Origin: Chloroflexota bacterium | GTDB lineage: Bacteria; Chloroflexota; Anaerolineae; B4-G1; SLSP01 | Reading direction: 5' to 3' | Length of the DNA stretch: 44,135 bases | NCBI GenBank assembly: GCA_029555965.1 | Contig: JAKQHY010000227.1 | Coordinates: 1-44,135 of the forward strand | Part shown: positions 25,487-34,299 of the stretch, piece after piece | Layout of the letters: each line of letters starts with the position of its first letter | Numbering within the stretch: position 1 is the stretch's first letter | Program-made: the position numbers and the translations under genes | Notes under the pieces: generated by a model | Told to the model about the DNA's origin: nothing | What the model saw: only the letters and a program-made list of their open reading frames with translations | Databases searched by the model: none

Positions 25487-28354
25487 TTATCCCCACAAAT
25501 CCTTGAGCATCGAGAAGGCTTTCCGCGAGAGCGCCTGCGAAATGACCAGTACTTCGAGCAGGACGATGAAACCGACAAAGAACGACACCAACCGCACCAC
25601 CTCGTCCTGCGCGATGATCGGGATGAGCGGCGGCAGCGGCACAATCCCCTTTTCCCCTGTCACCCGGAAGAAGGGGATGAACAGGTCTGACGCAAGTTTG
25701 CCAACCAGTGAGCCGCCTATCGCGCCATAGGCTGTCAACACCGCGTATTCCAACACTACCTGCCCCATAATTTGGCTCCGCAGCAATCCCACCGCGCGCA
25801 AAATGGTGAAGCGCTTAAGGCGATCGCGCAGAGAGGCATACGTATAGATGAGCAAGCCCATAGCGGCCATCACCACCGCGGCCAGAAAGCCCACCGTCAG
25901 CGTGCCGAACACGCCAACGCGCTCCTGTTGCGCCTGCTCCTTCGCTATCAGAGCAGGGGCGTCCTGCTCGCCGGTCGGCAATACGCTCAGGCGCGTCATG
26001 GCGCTCAGCACTTCCGAGCCGGCGGCGCCTTCCTCCAGGCTCAGCCAGATGCGATGGGGCACAATCATCCCGAAATAGAAAGAGAGATAGTCCATATTGC
26101 CGATAAAGGTGATATTTTTTCCTTCCTCATAAACTGTGGGAAAGTATTTGTAAGTACCGGCAACCGTGAAGGACGAGTAGACGTTCAAGGCGTAGTTGAT
26201 GCCTATGCGCACATCCACTTTGTCCCCGATCATTAAGTGATTTTGCTTAAAGATCTCTTCGGACACCAGGATCGCATTATCGGCCAGCGCCAGTTGATTC
26301 ATCAGTCCGCCCAGGGATTCATTGGCAAAATCGTCACGGAACCAGGCGATTTGCGCAAAAGCCGTGCGATCAATTGCAAGAAAACGCCCGCGCACATCGC
26401 CACTTTCAATTAACTTGGCAGTCATACTGTAATCGCCCACCCGGGTAGCGCCCGCCACACCTGGCAAGTCGTTAAATTCAGCCGGCATGGGAATCCACTC
26501 GCCGGTGATCACTTCCGTGCTGCCGGCGGAAGCCTCGGCCATCGAGGAGGAGGATCCCGAAGACGGAGGAGCCACGCCCATGGCGACATCCGCGCCGACC
26601 TGGTAGTAAATCCGCTCGATCAACCACTTGTCGAGACTGGCGGCCATCGAAATCATATAGACGCCCAGCGCCAGGGAAACAATGACCAGCAACAGGGGGT
26701 TGATATAGACCTGGCTCTGCCGCCCCAATTGGCGCAGGGCCAAATGTGGGGTTGACCAGGGAATGAGATTGGCGAGCAGATCCAATAAGCGCATAATCCA
26801 GGGAAAAACTCGCAGTGAGAGCAGCGCGACGGTCAAGATGAACAACGCCGGCACCAACACCAGCAAAGGGTCTTGATACAAATCTTCGGGGCGATCTTGC
26901 ACCAACATTGCCAGCGTGCCGCGCCGGGAGAGTTGTTGATAGGCATACCCTGTCGGCAACAGCAGGATAAAGTCCAGGTAGGCGCGTTGCCACCAGGGGC
27001 GCGACTGGGGGCGCGCGCGCTCCCGGTCAACCTCCACCACGCTCGAGCGTGTCGCCAGCGCGGTGGGGATCAAGCGGGAGAGGGTAGCAATACTCAACGC
27101 CAGCAGTGTCAAGGGGATATTGAGGCCGCGCAGCGACACCGGCAAAGGCGGGCGCGTCATCGTGAAAGACAGAAAACTGGCGGTGTACCCCATTGTCCGC
27201 GCCAACACCATCCCAAAAAGCACGCCCAGGGGATAGCCAATGATGAAAAGCAGGAGCTGTTCCATAAACGTGAGCGTCAAAATGCTTGAGACCTGCAAGC
27301 CGCGTCCGACCAGAGTGGCCGTTTCCCGCTGCTGCCAACTGGCAATGATAGCGGAGGTCAACACCAAAAAGTAGAGCAAGAAGCCAAACGCCGGCAGGTT
27401 AAAGCTTAACAACAAAATCGTGAGAACATCCCCGCGGGTGACAAATGATTTCAATGGATCCAACGGCGGCGTATTGATCTTCGCATCGGGAAGGTACTTG
27501 TTGATGATAGCCTCGGCCCGTGAAAAGCCCCGCAGATATTCCTGCGCATATTCGGGATACACAAAGTTGTCATCCAAAATGATGTGCCAGCTAATATACC
27601 AGCTTTTTGAGGGCACCATCGGTTCCAACACCTGGATATAGTCCGCGCGCCGCACCAACAAGGCGGATTGCAACGTGCCGTCTGGGTTTTCAAACCAGAA
27701 AGGGTCCGTAACATCCGTCGCGCGCCAGATACCACGCACGCGGATCTTCACCGAAGGCGCGTTGATGTTCTGCCCGACTTCAAATTCCTCGCCAATGTTG
27801 ATCCCCATTTTCTCGGCGAGCTTGGTGTGCATCCACACATCCAACACATCGCCCGAAACTCCGTCCTCATCTATGGGGTCGCCCAATGCCATCGTCATGT
27901 GCGGGGCCACACCGGCAATGTAGACCATATCTACCGTCCCCAAGAAATTTTTGCCGGCGTACTTTTCCACACCTTCCACCGGCTGCAACATCATGTTGCC
28001 GGTGTGAATCTGCATCCCCAAGTGCCGCAAGGGCAAATCAACTTCGGTAGCCAACGTCTCGGCCACATGCTGCGCCAACTCTTCTGCGCCCAATAAGGCA
28101 ATAGGAGCGCGACCAGTGGGAAAGGTATACACACTGGTGGAAAATGAGGGGCGACCGGTCATCTTGCTGAACGCTGCCAATTCCTGATTCAAAATGACCT
28201 GATCCACAGCCTGGGCGAAAAATGAGCCATTGCATACCAGGCCCACCGAAAGCACGACACCCAACAAAGCCAGAAACGTCAACCCTGGATGATGGCGCAA
28301 GCGTTCAAATGCAAAGCGCGCCAAAGAGAAAAACCTTAGAATCAATCTGAACAT
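25487..28354 (-). CDS. FtsX-like ABC transporter permease
   Basis: A 955-residue membrane protein of the FtsX/MacB permease superfamily. One N-terminal transmembrane helix (LTFLALLGVVLSVGLVC) precedes a large extracytoplasmic domain. A first FtsX core follows at about 310-430 (LLLSFNLPAFGFLLYFLVLTSA), then further helices near 500-590, a second extracytoplasmic domain and a second FtsX core at about 800-940. Such proteins usually work with a LolD/MacB-type ATPase in lipoprotein, peptide or lipid handling. No ATPase gene is adjacent, so it must be encoded elsewhere or the call of function is incomplete. The gene converges on the phosphofructokinase gene; a small palindromic element lies just upstream of it. 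Confidence 0.85.
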   Translation of the reverse strand: MFRLILRFFSLARFAFERLRHHPGLTFLALLGVVLSVGLVCNGSFFAQAVDQVILNQELAAFSKMTGRPSFSTSVYTFPTGRAPIALLGAEELAQHVAETLATEVDLPLRHLGMQIHTGNMMLQPVEGVEKYAGKNFLGTVDMVYIAGVAPHMTMALGDPIDEDGVSGDVLDVWMHTKLAEKMGINIGEEFEVGQNINAPSVKIRVRGIWRATDVTDPFWFENPDGTLQSALLVRRADYIQVLEPMVPSKSWYISWHIILDDNFVYPEYAQEYLRGFSRAEAIINKYLPDAKINTPPLDPLKSFVTRGDVLTILLLSFNLPAFGFLLYFLVLTSAIIASWQQRETATLVGRGLQVSSILTLTFMEQLLLFIIGYPLGVLFGMVLARTMGYTASFLSFTMTRPPLPVSLRGLNIPLTLLALSIATLSRLIPTALATRSSVVEVDRERARPQSRPWWQRAYLDFILLLPTGYAYQQLSRRGTLAMLVQDRPEDLYQDPLLVLVPALFILTVALLSLRVFPWIMRLLDLLANLIPWSTPHLALRQLGRQSQVYINPLLLVIVSLALGVYMISMAASLDKWLIERIYYQVGADVAMGVAPPSSGSSSSMAEASAGSTEVITGEWIPMPAEFNDLPGVAGATRVGDYSMTAKLIESGDVRGRFLAIDRTAFAQIAWFRDDFANESLGGLMNQLALADNAILVSEEIFKQNHLMIGDKVDVRIGINYALNVYSSFTVAGTYKYFPTVYEEGKNITFIGNMDYLSFYFGMIVPHRIWLSLEEGAAGSEVLSAMTRLSVLPTGEQDAPALIAKEQAQQERVGVFGTLTVGFLAAVVMAAMGLLIYTYASLRDRLKRFTILRAVGLLRSQIMGQVVLEYAVLTAYGAIGGSLVGKLASDLFIPFFRVTGEKGIVPLPPLIPIIAQDEVVRLVSFFVGFIVLLEVLVISQALSRKAFSMLKDLWG

Positions 28355-28379
28355 GCCCCTGTCCCCTTACGCGTGTTCT

Positions 28380-28555
28380 GCTTAGAATCTATCCGAAAAC
28401 TATGGCAATGACGGGTCTTTATGGCGGGGTTTACACCCAAAGCCGCTTTCCAGAGGGTGTTTTTTCGTTGGCGGTTTACGCCCGCCAACGAAAAAACACT
28501 GCCTCAAGTCCGCAAATGGCGGGTCACAATGAATTCTCGGATGGGTTCTCAGTGT
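28380..28555. mobile_element. MITE-like palindromic element (tentative)
   Basis: Imperfect terminal inverted repeats (AGAATCTATCCGAAAACT at 28384-28401 and, inverted, AGAACCCATCCGAGAATT at about 28533-28550) bracket about 170 bp. In its middle is a perfect 18-bp stem (28457-28474 and 28482-28499, loop TTTACGC). There is no reading frame inside. The ends match at about 14 of 18 positions. No clear target-site duplication was seen. It fills most of the gap between the permease and the xylanase genes and could be an insertion-sequence derivative. Confidence 0.45.
28457..28499. terminator. perfect 18-bp hairpin
   Basis: GTGTTTTTTCGTTGGCGG and its exact complement around a 7-base loop. It lies about 110 bp past the xylanase stop codon. 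The T6 and A6 tracts are inside the stem, so it could end transcription in either direction, although it is not a classical stem plus U-tail. Confidence 0.5.
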
Positions 28556-28607
28556 GAAAAACCAGTATAACACAAATTCTTCAAACCTTAACCCAAGCGC
28601 CGTTCTA

Positions 28608-30872
28608 CTATGGGGCAGCCGCCAATGTCAATGTCCCAAATTTGGATGTGTCGGTCTTCTGGGCATGCGTCAGGTCGTTCCACGAGATCGGGGCGTCGGG
28701 TTGACTACTGGCAGCCAGGCGCAGGTCGAAGCCGATCTTTGTCCCCACGCGCGCCTCCGCGCGCAACGGGAACGCGGCCTCCAAACGGCGGCCCTGAGCG
28801 TCGGCCGTGACGACGAAGGTAACGTCCGCACACGTTGGACAGCCATCGCCCTGGAAGGTGTAGCGCCGGTCGTCGCTCTCGTAGGTCGGAGTTTTGCCGT
28901 TGTTCGTGTCCAGGAAGACCTCAATTGTGTCCAGGTATTGCGCCTTAGCCGGGATGTCTATAAACAGATACAAGGCGTCCGCATCCCACCGGGTTTGGAA
29001 GCTGACCACTGTGGTGCCGGTCGCCAATAACTTCGTCCAGGGACGTTCCGCCCATTGCGCGTCGAGCGCCCCATCAACCACAGGCGTGCCTGGCGTGCTA
29101 TCCATTTCCCGGATTTCCACGGGCAGTTGAGCGGGATCCACCACGGCCCAATAGGCGTATTTGGCCTGCAACTGCTCGTCAAAGAGCAACGGCAAGTTGA
29201 GGCGGGGGGTGGGATGCGTCTTCAACCACGTCAAATCGTCGCCCAGACCCCAGAACGTTACCGAACCGATGGAATCGGCATAGCGCTTGAGGATTTCAAA
29301 GATATGTTTGTAGCGATAGGCCTGCTGAAGTAGAATCTCATCCGGCACAGTCGTATACGAAGCGGTACTATTGGTATAGAGGCTCATATCCAATTCGGTG
29401 ATGTGGACTTCACCCAGCTCGGCAAACCGCGCGATGGCCGCTTCGATGGCCGAGAGTACGGGGTTGCGCACATTGATGTGCATCTGCATGCCAATGCCAT
29501 CTACCGGCACCCCCATCGCTTGCAGATCCTGCACCAGATGGTAGATGCACTCGCGCTTGGGGGGCGAGGCGGTGTCGTAGTCGTTCAAAATCAACGTAGC
29601 ATCCGGCGCCACCTCATGGGCCACGCGGAAAGCCGTCACAATATAATCTATGCCGGTGATGTTGTACCAGGCGCTTCTGCGCATACAATCAGGGCGGGCC
29701 GGATCAACCACCTCATTGACCACATCCCAAATGGCGACATCGTCCTTGTAGCGCCCGACGACGGCGCGAATGTGGGTTTCCAGGCGTTGCAACAGCAATG
29801 CCTTGTTCTCCGGCGTCGCCCGCAGTGGGTTGCCCTCGGCATCCTGAAACATCCACTCCGCCGTCTGTTGATGCCACACCAACGTATGCCCGTGAACCGC
29901 CATGCCGCGCTCTCTGGCGAATGCGACCAACCGGTCGGCGCCGGTCCATCTGAAATCACCCTCGGCCGGCTGAATCGGGCCAGGCTTCATCTCGTTTTCC
30001 GGCGTGAGGCTGTTAAAATGATACGGTAACAACCCGGCATGACGCTCGCTGTCGAGCTGGGCCGCGCTGAACGCCGCGCCAACGGGGAAATAAGCAGAGA
30101 GCGTCTCATAGACCGAAGGGAGATCGGTCTGGAGTGGGGGCTGCCCTCGCCCGCCAATCGTGACATCGTCAAGATAGAAGGAGACCAGCTCCGCGTCGGG
30201 GCTTTCGACATAAAGCAACAGTTCCGAGACCGCGCCGCTGAAGGAATACTGCCCCTGGAGCTGCACCCACTCGCCATCCGTCACACCGTCCTCCGCGCTG
30301 GGCGCGATCCATTCATACACTGTCTCGCCCCCGGTCGGCGTGCGCTGCATGGAGATAATCACCCGACTGTCCGGCGCGCCCTCGACCAGGCGCACATACC
30401 CGCCGATCTCGTAGGTGTTGCCCGGCTCCAACAGTCCTGACATATCCACTGCCGCGCCGTGCCACGCCGCCGTGCGCTGGGTCACCAGCAAGCTCTGCTG
30501 GCCCGCATGGGCCACATCGTCCACGACGCTGACAGAGGGCTGACCGCGCGGCGTCCACCCGGCCAGGCCATCCTCAAAGTCATATTGGACAACGATTTCC
30601 ATGGGCGGCGCGGACGACGCAGGGGTGGCGGTGGGAGATGGTGTAGCTGTCGGCGCGGCTGTCGGAGATGGCGGCGCGGTGGGTTCCGCGGTGGGCGGCA
30701 GCGCAGTCGGTTCCGCAGTCGGCGGCAATGCAGTGGGCGCTGCGGTAGGCGTCGGCGGCTCAGGCGGAAGTGGGGACTCAGGCGTAGACAGGCAGGCGGT
30801 GACGACCCACAGCGCCGCCACGGTGATAGGGATAAGAGACCAGGCCCTTCGGATGGACAACCTTTTGAACAT
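28608..30872 (-). CDS. GH10 endo-1,4-beta-xylanase lipoprotein with two carbohydrate-binding modules
   Basis: A 754-residue surface lipoprotein that should cut xylan. The lipobox VVTAC puts the lipidated Cys at 27. A Pro/Thr/Ala linker (31-90, PPTAEPTAL repeats) acts as a spacer. Residues about 95-245 look like a CBM22/CBM4_9 module (VQYDFEDGLAGWTPRG). The GH10 barrel (about 255-590) has the acid/base E387 in WDVVNE and the nucleophile E493 in ITELDMS. A C-terminal CBM9-like domain (about 605-750, PVVDGALDAQW) follows. GGAGG lies nine bases before ATG 30872. The tricorn gene ends 74 bp upstream on the same strand and may be cotranscribed. Confidence 0.93.
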   Translation of the reverse strand: MFKRLSIRRAWSLIPITVAALWVVTACLSTPESPLPPEPPTPTAAPTALPPTAEPTALPPTAEPTAPPSPTAAPTATPSPTATPASSAPPMEIVVQYDFEDGLAGWTPRGQPSVSVVDDVAHAGQQSLLVTQRTAAWHGAAVDMSGLLEPGNTYEIGGYVRLVEGAPDSRVIISMQRTPTGGETVYEWIAPSAEDGVTDGEWVQLQGQYSFSGAVSELLLYVESPDAELVSFYLDDVTIGGRGQPPLQTDLPSVYETLSAYFPVGAAFSAAQLDSERHAGLLPYHFNSLTPENEMKPGPIQPAEGDFRWTGADRLVAFARERGMAVHGHTLVWHQQTAEWMFQDAEGNPLRATPENKALLLQRLETHIRAVVGRYKDDVAIWDVVNEVVDPARPDCMRRSAWYNITGIDYIVTAFRVAHEVAPDATLILNDYDTASPPKRECIYHLVQDLQAMGVPVDGIGMQMHINVRNPVLSAIEAAIARFAELGEVHITELDMSLYTNSTASYTTVPDEILLQQAYRYKHIFEILKRYADSIGSVTFWGLGDDLTWLKTHPTPRLNLPLLFDEQLQAKYAYWAVVDPAQLPVEIREMDSTPGTPVVDGALDAQWAERPWTKLLATGTTVVSFQTRWDADALYLFIDIPAKAQYLDTIEVFLDTNNGKTPTYESDDRRYTFQGDGCPTCADVTFVVTADAQGRRLEAAFPLRAEARVGTKIGFDLRLAASSQPDAPISWNDLTHAQKTDTSKFGTLTLAAAP

Positions 30873-30946
30873 GAAGCATATCCTCCCCCATATAATTTTC
30901 AGTCTGATGGCTAAATCTACTGATAAAACGCGACCGGGTATCCACC

Positions 30947-33900
30947 CTACCCGCGCCGCGCCGGCGCCGGTCGGCGGACGGGCAGGGGCGGCGACTGCTC
31001 CAGTTCCTGCAAAACGATCTCCACCGCCTTTTCGAGCTGCGGGTCGCGCCCTTCGATGACCAGTTTGGGCGTCATCTCGACCTCGACATCCGGCGCGACG
31101 CCCTCATTTTCCACTTCCCACTCGTTATCCGGGCTAAAAATCGCCACGCGCGGCGCAGTGATGAAGCCGCCATCCAGCAACACCGGATAGTCGAAGATGC
31201 CAATCAAGCCGCCCCAGGTGCGCTTGCCCACCAGCTTCCCCAGGCCGCGCCGGCGAAAGAAGAGCGGCATCGCATCGCCGCCCGATCCGGCGTACTCGTT
31301 GATGATCATCGCTTTCGGGCCAAAAATGGAGGTGTTGGGGCTGTGGAAGATGCCGCCCTCGCGGGTAGCCCAGTGGCAGTGCAAGGAGCGCCCTAGCATG
31401 TCAATCACGTAGTCGGCCACCGAGCCGCCGCCGTTGAAGCGCTCGTCGAGCACCACCGCCTGCTTGTCCAGTTGGGCAAAGTAGTAGCGGTTGAACGAAT
31501 CGTAGCCCTCCAGCGACGTATTCGCCATGTACACATAGGCCACCTTCCCCCCGGACAGCGCGTCCACCTTTTTGCGGTTTTCCTCCACCCAGGCCCAATG
31601 CCGCAGCGCGCTTTCGTCCCCAATCGGCTTGACCGTCACCGAGCGCGCCTCCGCCAGGTCGGGGGTGGCCCCCACCTTGAGTTCGATCAGCCGGTCGGCA
31701 GTCTGCTCGAAGAGTTGGTAAAGGTTGGTCGGCGCGCGCAGGGGCCGGCCGTTCACGGCCAAGAGGTAGTCGCCTTCGGCGACGTTGACGCCCGGCTCGG
31801 TCAGCGGCGCGCGGAGTTCGGGGTGCCAGTTTTCGCCCGCGTAAATGCGCTGGATGCGGTAATAGCCGTTCACGATCTCATAATCGGCCCCCAACAAGCC
31901 GCATTTGCCCGGCGGCGCGCCGGGCACGTCGCCGCCTCTGACGTAGGCGTGTCCCACCCCCAGTTCACCGATCAACTCGGCGAAGAGGCCGTTCAAGTCG
32001 CTGCGGTGCCCCACGTGGTCGAGGAAGGGGCGGTAACGCGCACACACCGCCGCCCAATCCACCCCGTGCATGGCCGCGTCGTAGAAGTAGTCGCGCTCGA
32101 TGCGGCAGACTTCGTCAAACATCTGCTGCCATTCGGCGCGCGGGTCCGCGTACACTTCCAGGGCGTCCAGAGACAGCCGGCCCTTGCCTGGCTCCGGCGG
32201 CCTTGCCGTCTCGACGATGAAATAGTCGCCGTTCTTCTCGCCCTGGTAGAGCAACTTTTTGCCGTCGGCGCTGAGCCAATAACCGCGCACTTTGTCCACA
32301 AATACCTCATCCTTGCGCTCCTTAAAGTCGTAGACGCGCAGCGCGTACAGTTGCTTCCACCCTCGCTGGTGCGGCAGCAGTTCCAGATAGAAGAGCTTGT
32401 TCTTGGCGGCCTGCAAGTCCTCGTACTCGCGCTCCGGCACAGGCAACGCCAGGATGCGCTGATCTATCCCCTCCAGGTCAATCTTGACCCCAACCGCCTC
32501 TTCATCTTTCTCCTTTTTCTCCTCCTTCTCTTCTTTCCCCTCTTCCCCCGTTCCCTCTTTTTCCTCGTCCGCCTTCTTCTCCGGTTCCTCGTCGCTTTCG
32601 GGGGCCAACGGGGAAGGGTCGTCTTTGCTGAGGACGGTCAGGTAGAGGCCGCGCAGCGCCGCGCGCTCATAGGACGACATATCCAGCCAGCCGGTGTTCA
32701 GGCCGAAGTTGGCGCTGGCCGTAAAGTAGAGGAATTTGCCCGTCGGATCGAAACAGGCCCACGTGGTGTCGCTGAGGCCATCCGTGATTGGGTGGACGGC
32801 GCCGGTCGCCACTTCGTAGAGGAAGACCGCGTGGATGTGCGTGGGGAGTCGTTTGGTGTAAGTGAGCCAGCGGCTATCGGGCGACCACGCCGGATTGAGG
32901 CTGCGCCACGGGTGGTCGTAGGTGTCGGTGTCCACAAGCACCGGCGTTTTCTCAGTCAAGTCAATGAAGTACAGATTCAACGCCTTATCGGTGTAGGCAA
33001 TTTTAGTCCCATCCGGCGACCAGGTAGGCCGGTAAAAGAATGATTTTTTGCCCAGCGAGATGAAGGTTTTCTCTTTCAGTCCGGTCTGGTCGGCGATGAC
33101 CAGTTCGTACTCGCCGCTGGCGTCGGAAAAGTAGGCAATCTGCTGCCCGTCGGGCGACCAGGCGGGATCGCGCTCGCACACGCCCGGCGTCTGCGTCAGG
33201 TTGCGGAGGTCGCCCTTCTTGGCCGGCGCGGTGACAATCTCCCCACGCGCCTCGAAGACAGCCCGCGCGCCCGTAGGCGACAGCCCGGCGTTGCGGATGG
33301 CGTGGACGGCTTTGGTGAAGCGCGGCCGCGTGGCGGGCAGGTCGGCGCGGATGCGGATCTGGAGCGGCGCGGCCGTCTGCGTCGTTGGGTCAAAGAGGTG
33401 GACGCGCCCGCCTTGCTCGTAGGCCAGGAGGCCGGCGCCGGCGGTCAACGAGCGGATGTCGAAATCGTCATGGTGCGTAAGCTGCGTCACGGAGTGCGTC
33501 TCGGTGTGATAGCCAAAGAGATTCATCACGCCATGGCGGTCAGAGAGAAAGTACACGGTGTCGTCAAGCCAGCAGGGAAACGTATCGCTGGCGTTAACGT
33601 GCGGGATTTCCACGTAATCGTAGGTCTCCAGATCGAGCACCCAAATGGCGGGCGTAGTGCCGCCGCGATACCGCTTCCACGACCAGAATTGCTCTTGTAG
33701 GCGCGTGTAGGCGATCCGCCGTCCGTCGGGCGAGTATGCAGCGCGCTCGGCCATAGGCAGCGGCAGCGGGGTGGGGAAGCCGCCTTCGATGGGGACGGTG
33801 TACAGCCGGTTGTAGCGCGCCGTGGACGAGCTGCGCGCGGAGGCGAAGAGCACACGCTGGCTATCGGGCGTCCAGCCGCGCACCCAGTCGGCGCCGGGAT

Positions 33901-34168
33901 GATAGGTCAGGCGCGTGGGCGAGCCGCCATCAGATGGGATGACGTACACGCTGGTAGCGCCGTCGTAGATGCCCGAAAAGGCGATCCACTGGCCGTCGGG
34001 CGAGGCCAGCGGCGTGGCTTTTTCGCCCGGATGCGCGGTGAGCCGGCGCGGGTGGCCGCCGTCCCGGTCGGCGCGCCACAGCTCGCCGGCATACAAAAAG
34101 GCCACATAATCGGCGCTGACAGTAGGTTGTTTGAGCAACAGGGTTTCTGGGGGTGAAAATGTAGACAT
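30947..34168 (-). CDS. tri1: tricorn protease homologue
   Basis: A 1073-residue cytosolic S41-type serine protease that trims oligopeptides released by the proteasome or ATP-dependent proteases. TolB/beta-propeller blades (SPDGQWIAFSG type) fill about residues 1-680, interrupted near 520-555 by a Glu/Lys-rich low-complexity loop. A PDZ domain and the catalytic core follow. By motif comparison with Thermoplasma tricorn the triad is H740 (GHAY), S962 (AGSGGD) and E1020 (VENEGVAPD). The residues next to the catalytic His and Ser (Ser745 and Asp966 in the archaeal enzyme) are both Gly here. ATG 34168 is chosen for GAGGAG six bases upstream. Tricorn-interacting aminopeptidases are not seen nearby. 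Confidence 0.92.
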   Translation of the reverse strand: MSTFSPPETLLLKQPTVSADYVAFLYAGELWRADRDGGHPRRLTAHPGEKATPLASPDGQWIAFSGIYDGATSVYVIPSDGGSPTRLTYHPGADWVRGWTPDSQRVLFASARSSSTARYNRLYTVPIEGGFPTPLPLPMAERAAYSPDGRRIAYTRLQEQFWSWKRYRGGTTPAIWVLDLETYDYVEIPHVNASDTFPCWLDDTVYFLSDRHGVMNLFGYHTETHSVTQLTHHDDFDIRSLTAGAGLLAYEQGGRVHLFDPTTQTAAPLQIRIRADLPATRPRFTKAVHAIRNAGLSPTGARAVFEARGEIVTAPAKKGDLRNLTQTPGVCERDPAWSPDGQQIAYFSDASGEYELVIADQTGLKEKTFISLGKKSFFYRPTWSPDGTKIAYTDKALNLYFIDLTEKTPVLVDTDTYDHPWRSLNPAWSPDSRWLTYTKRLPTHIHAVFLYEVATGAVHPITDGLSDTTWACFDPTGKFLYFTASANFGLNTGWLDMSSYERAALRGLYLTVLSKDDPSPLAPESDEEPEKKADEEKEGTGEEGKEEKEEKKEKDEEAVGVKIDLEGIDQRILALPVPEREYEDLQAAKNKLFYLELLPHQRGWKQLYALRVYDFKERKDEVFVDKVRGYWLSADGKKLLYQGEKNGDYFIVETARPPEPGKGRLSLDALEVYADPRAEWQQMFDEVCRIERDYFYDAAMHGVDWAAVCARYRPFLDHVGHRSDLNGLFAELIGELGVGHAYVRGGDVPGAPPGKCGLLGADYEIVNGYYRIQRIYAGENWHPELRAPLTEPGVNVAEGDYLLAVNGRPLRAPTNLYQLFEQTADRLIELKVGATPDLAEARSVTVKPIGDESALRHWAWVEENRKKVDALSGGKVAYVYMANTSLEGYDSFNRYYFAQLDKQAVVLDERFNGGGSVADYVIDMLGRSLHCHWATREGGIFHSPNTSIFGPKAMIINEYAGSGGDAMPLFFRRRGLGKLVGKRTWGGLIGIFDYPVLLDGGFITAPRVAIFSPDNEWEVENEGVAPDVEVEMTPKLVIEGRDPQLEKAVEIVLQELEQSPPLPVRRPAPARRG

Positions 34169-34188
34169 TCTATCTCCTCGTAACATAG

Positions 34189-34245
34189 CCACAGAGGACA
34201 CAGGAGCCACAGAGAAAATCTCCGTGTTCCTTATGTCCTTTGTGG
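34189..34245. repeat. CACAGAG-type palindromic repeat
   Basis: Arms 34189-34214 and 34220-34245 are complementary at about 20 of 26 positions. The left arm also reads as three 9-bp units (CACAGAGGA, CACAGGAGC, CACAGAGAA). It starts 21 bp upstream of the tricorn start codon and follows the 246-residue gene, so it may serve as a terminator or leader structure. Related to 1241-1308. Confidence 0.6.
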
Positions 34246-34299
34246 TGAAAGATTTTCCTCAGCGGGCGGATATTGCGGGCGCGCCCCTGAAGGGGACGG

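Noticed and set aside
31472-33043. 523-codon open frame antisense to the tricorn gene
   Set aside because: The opposite strand encodes a complete tricorn protease with intact motifs; this frame is a by-product of high-GC codon use.
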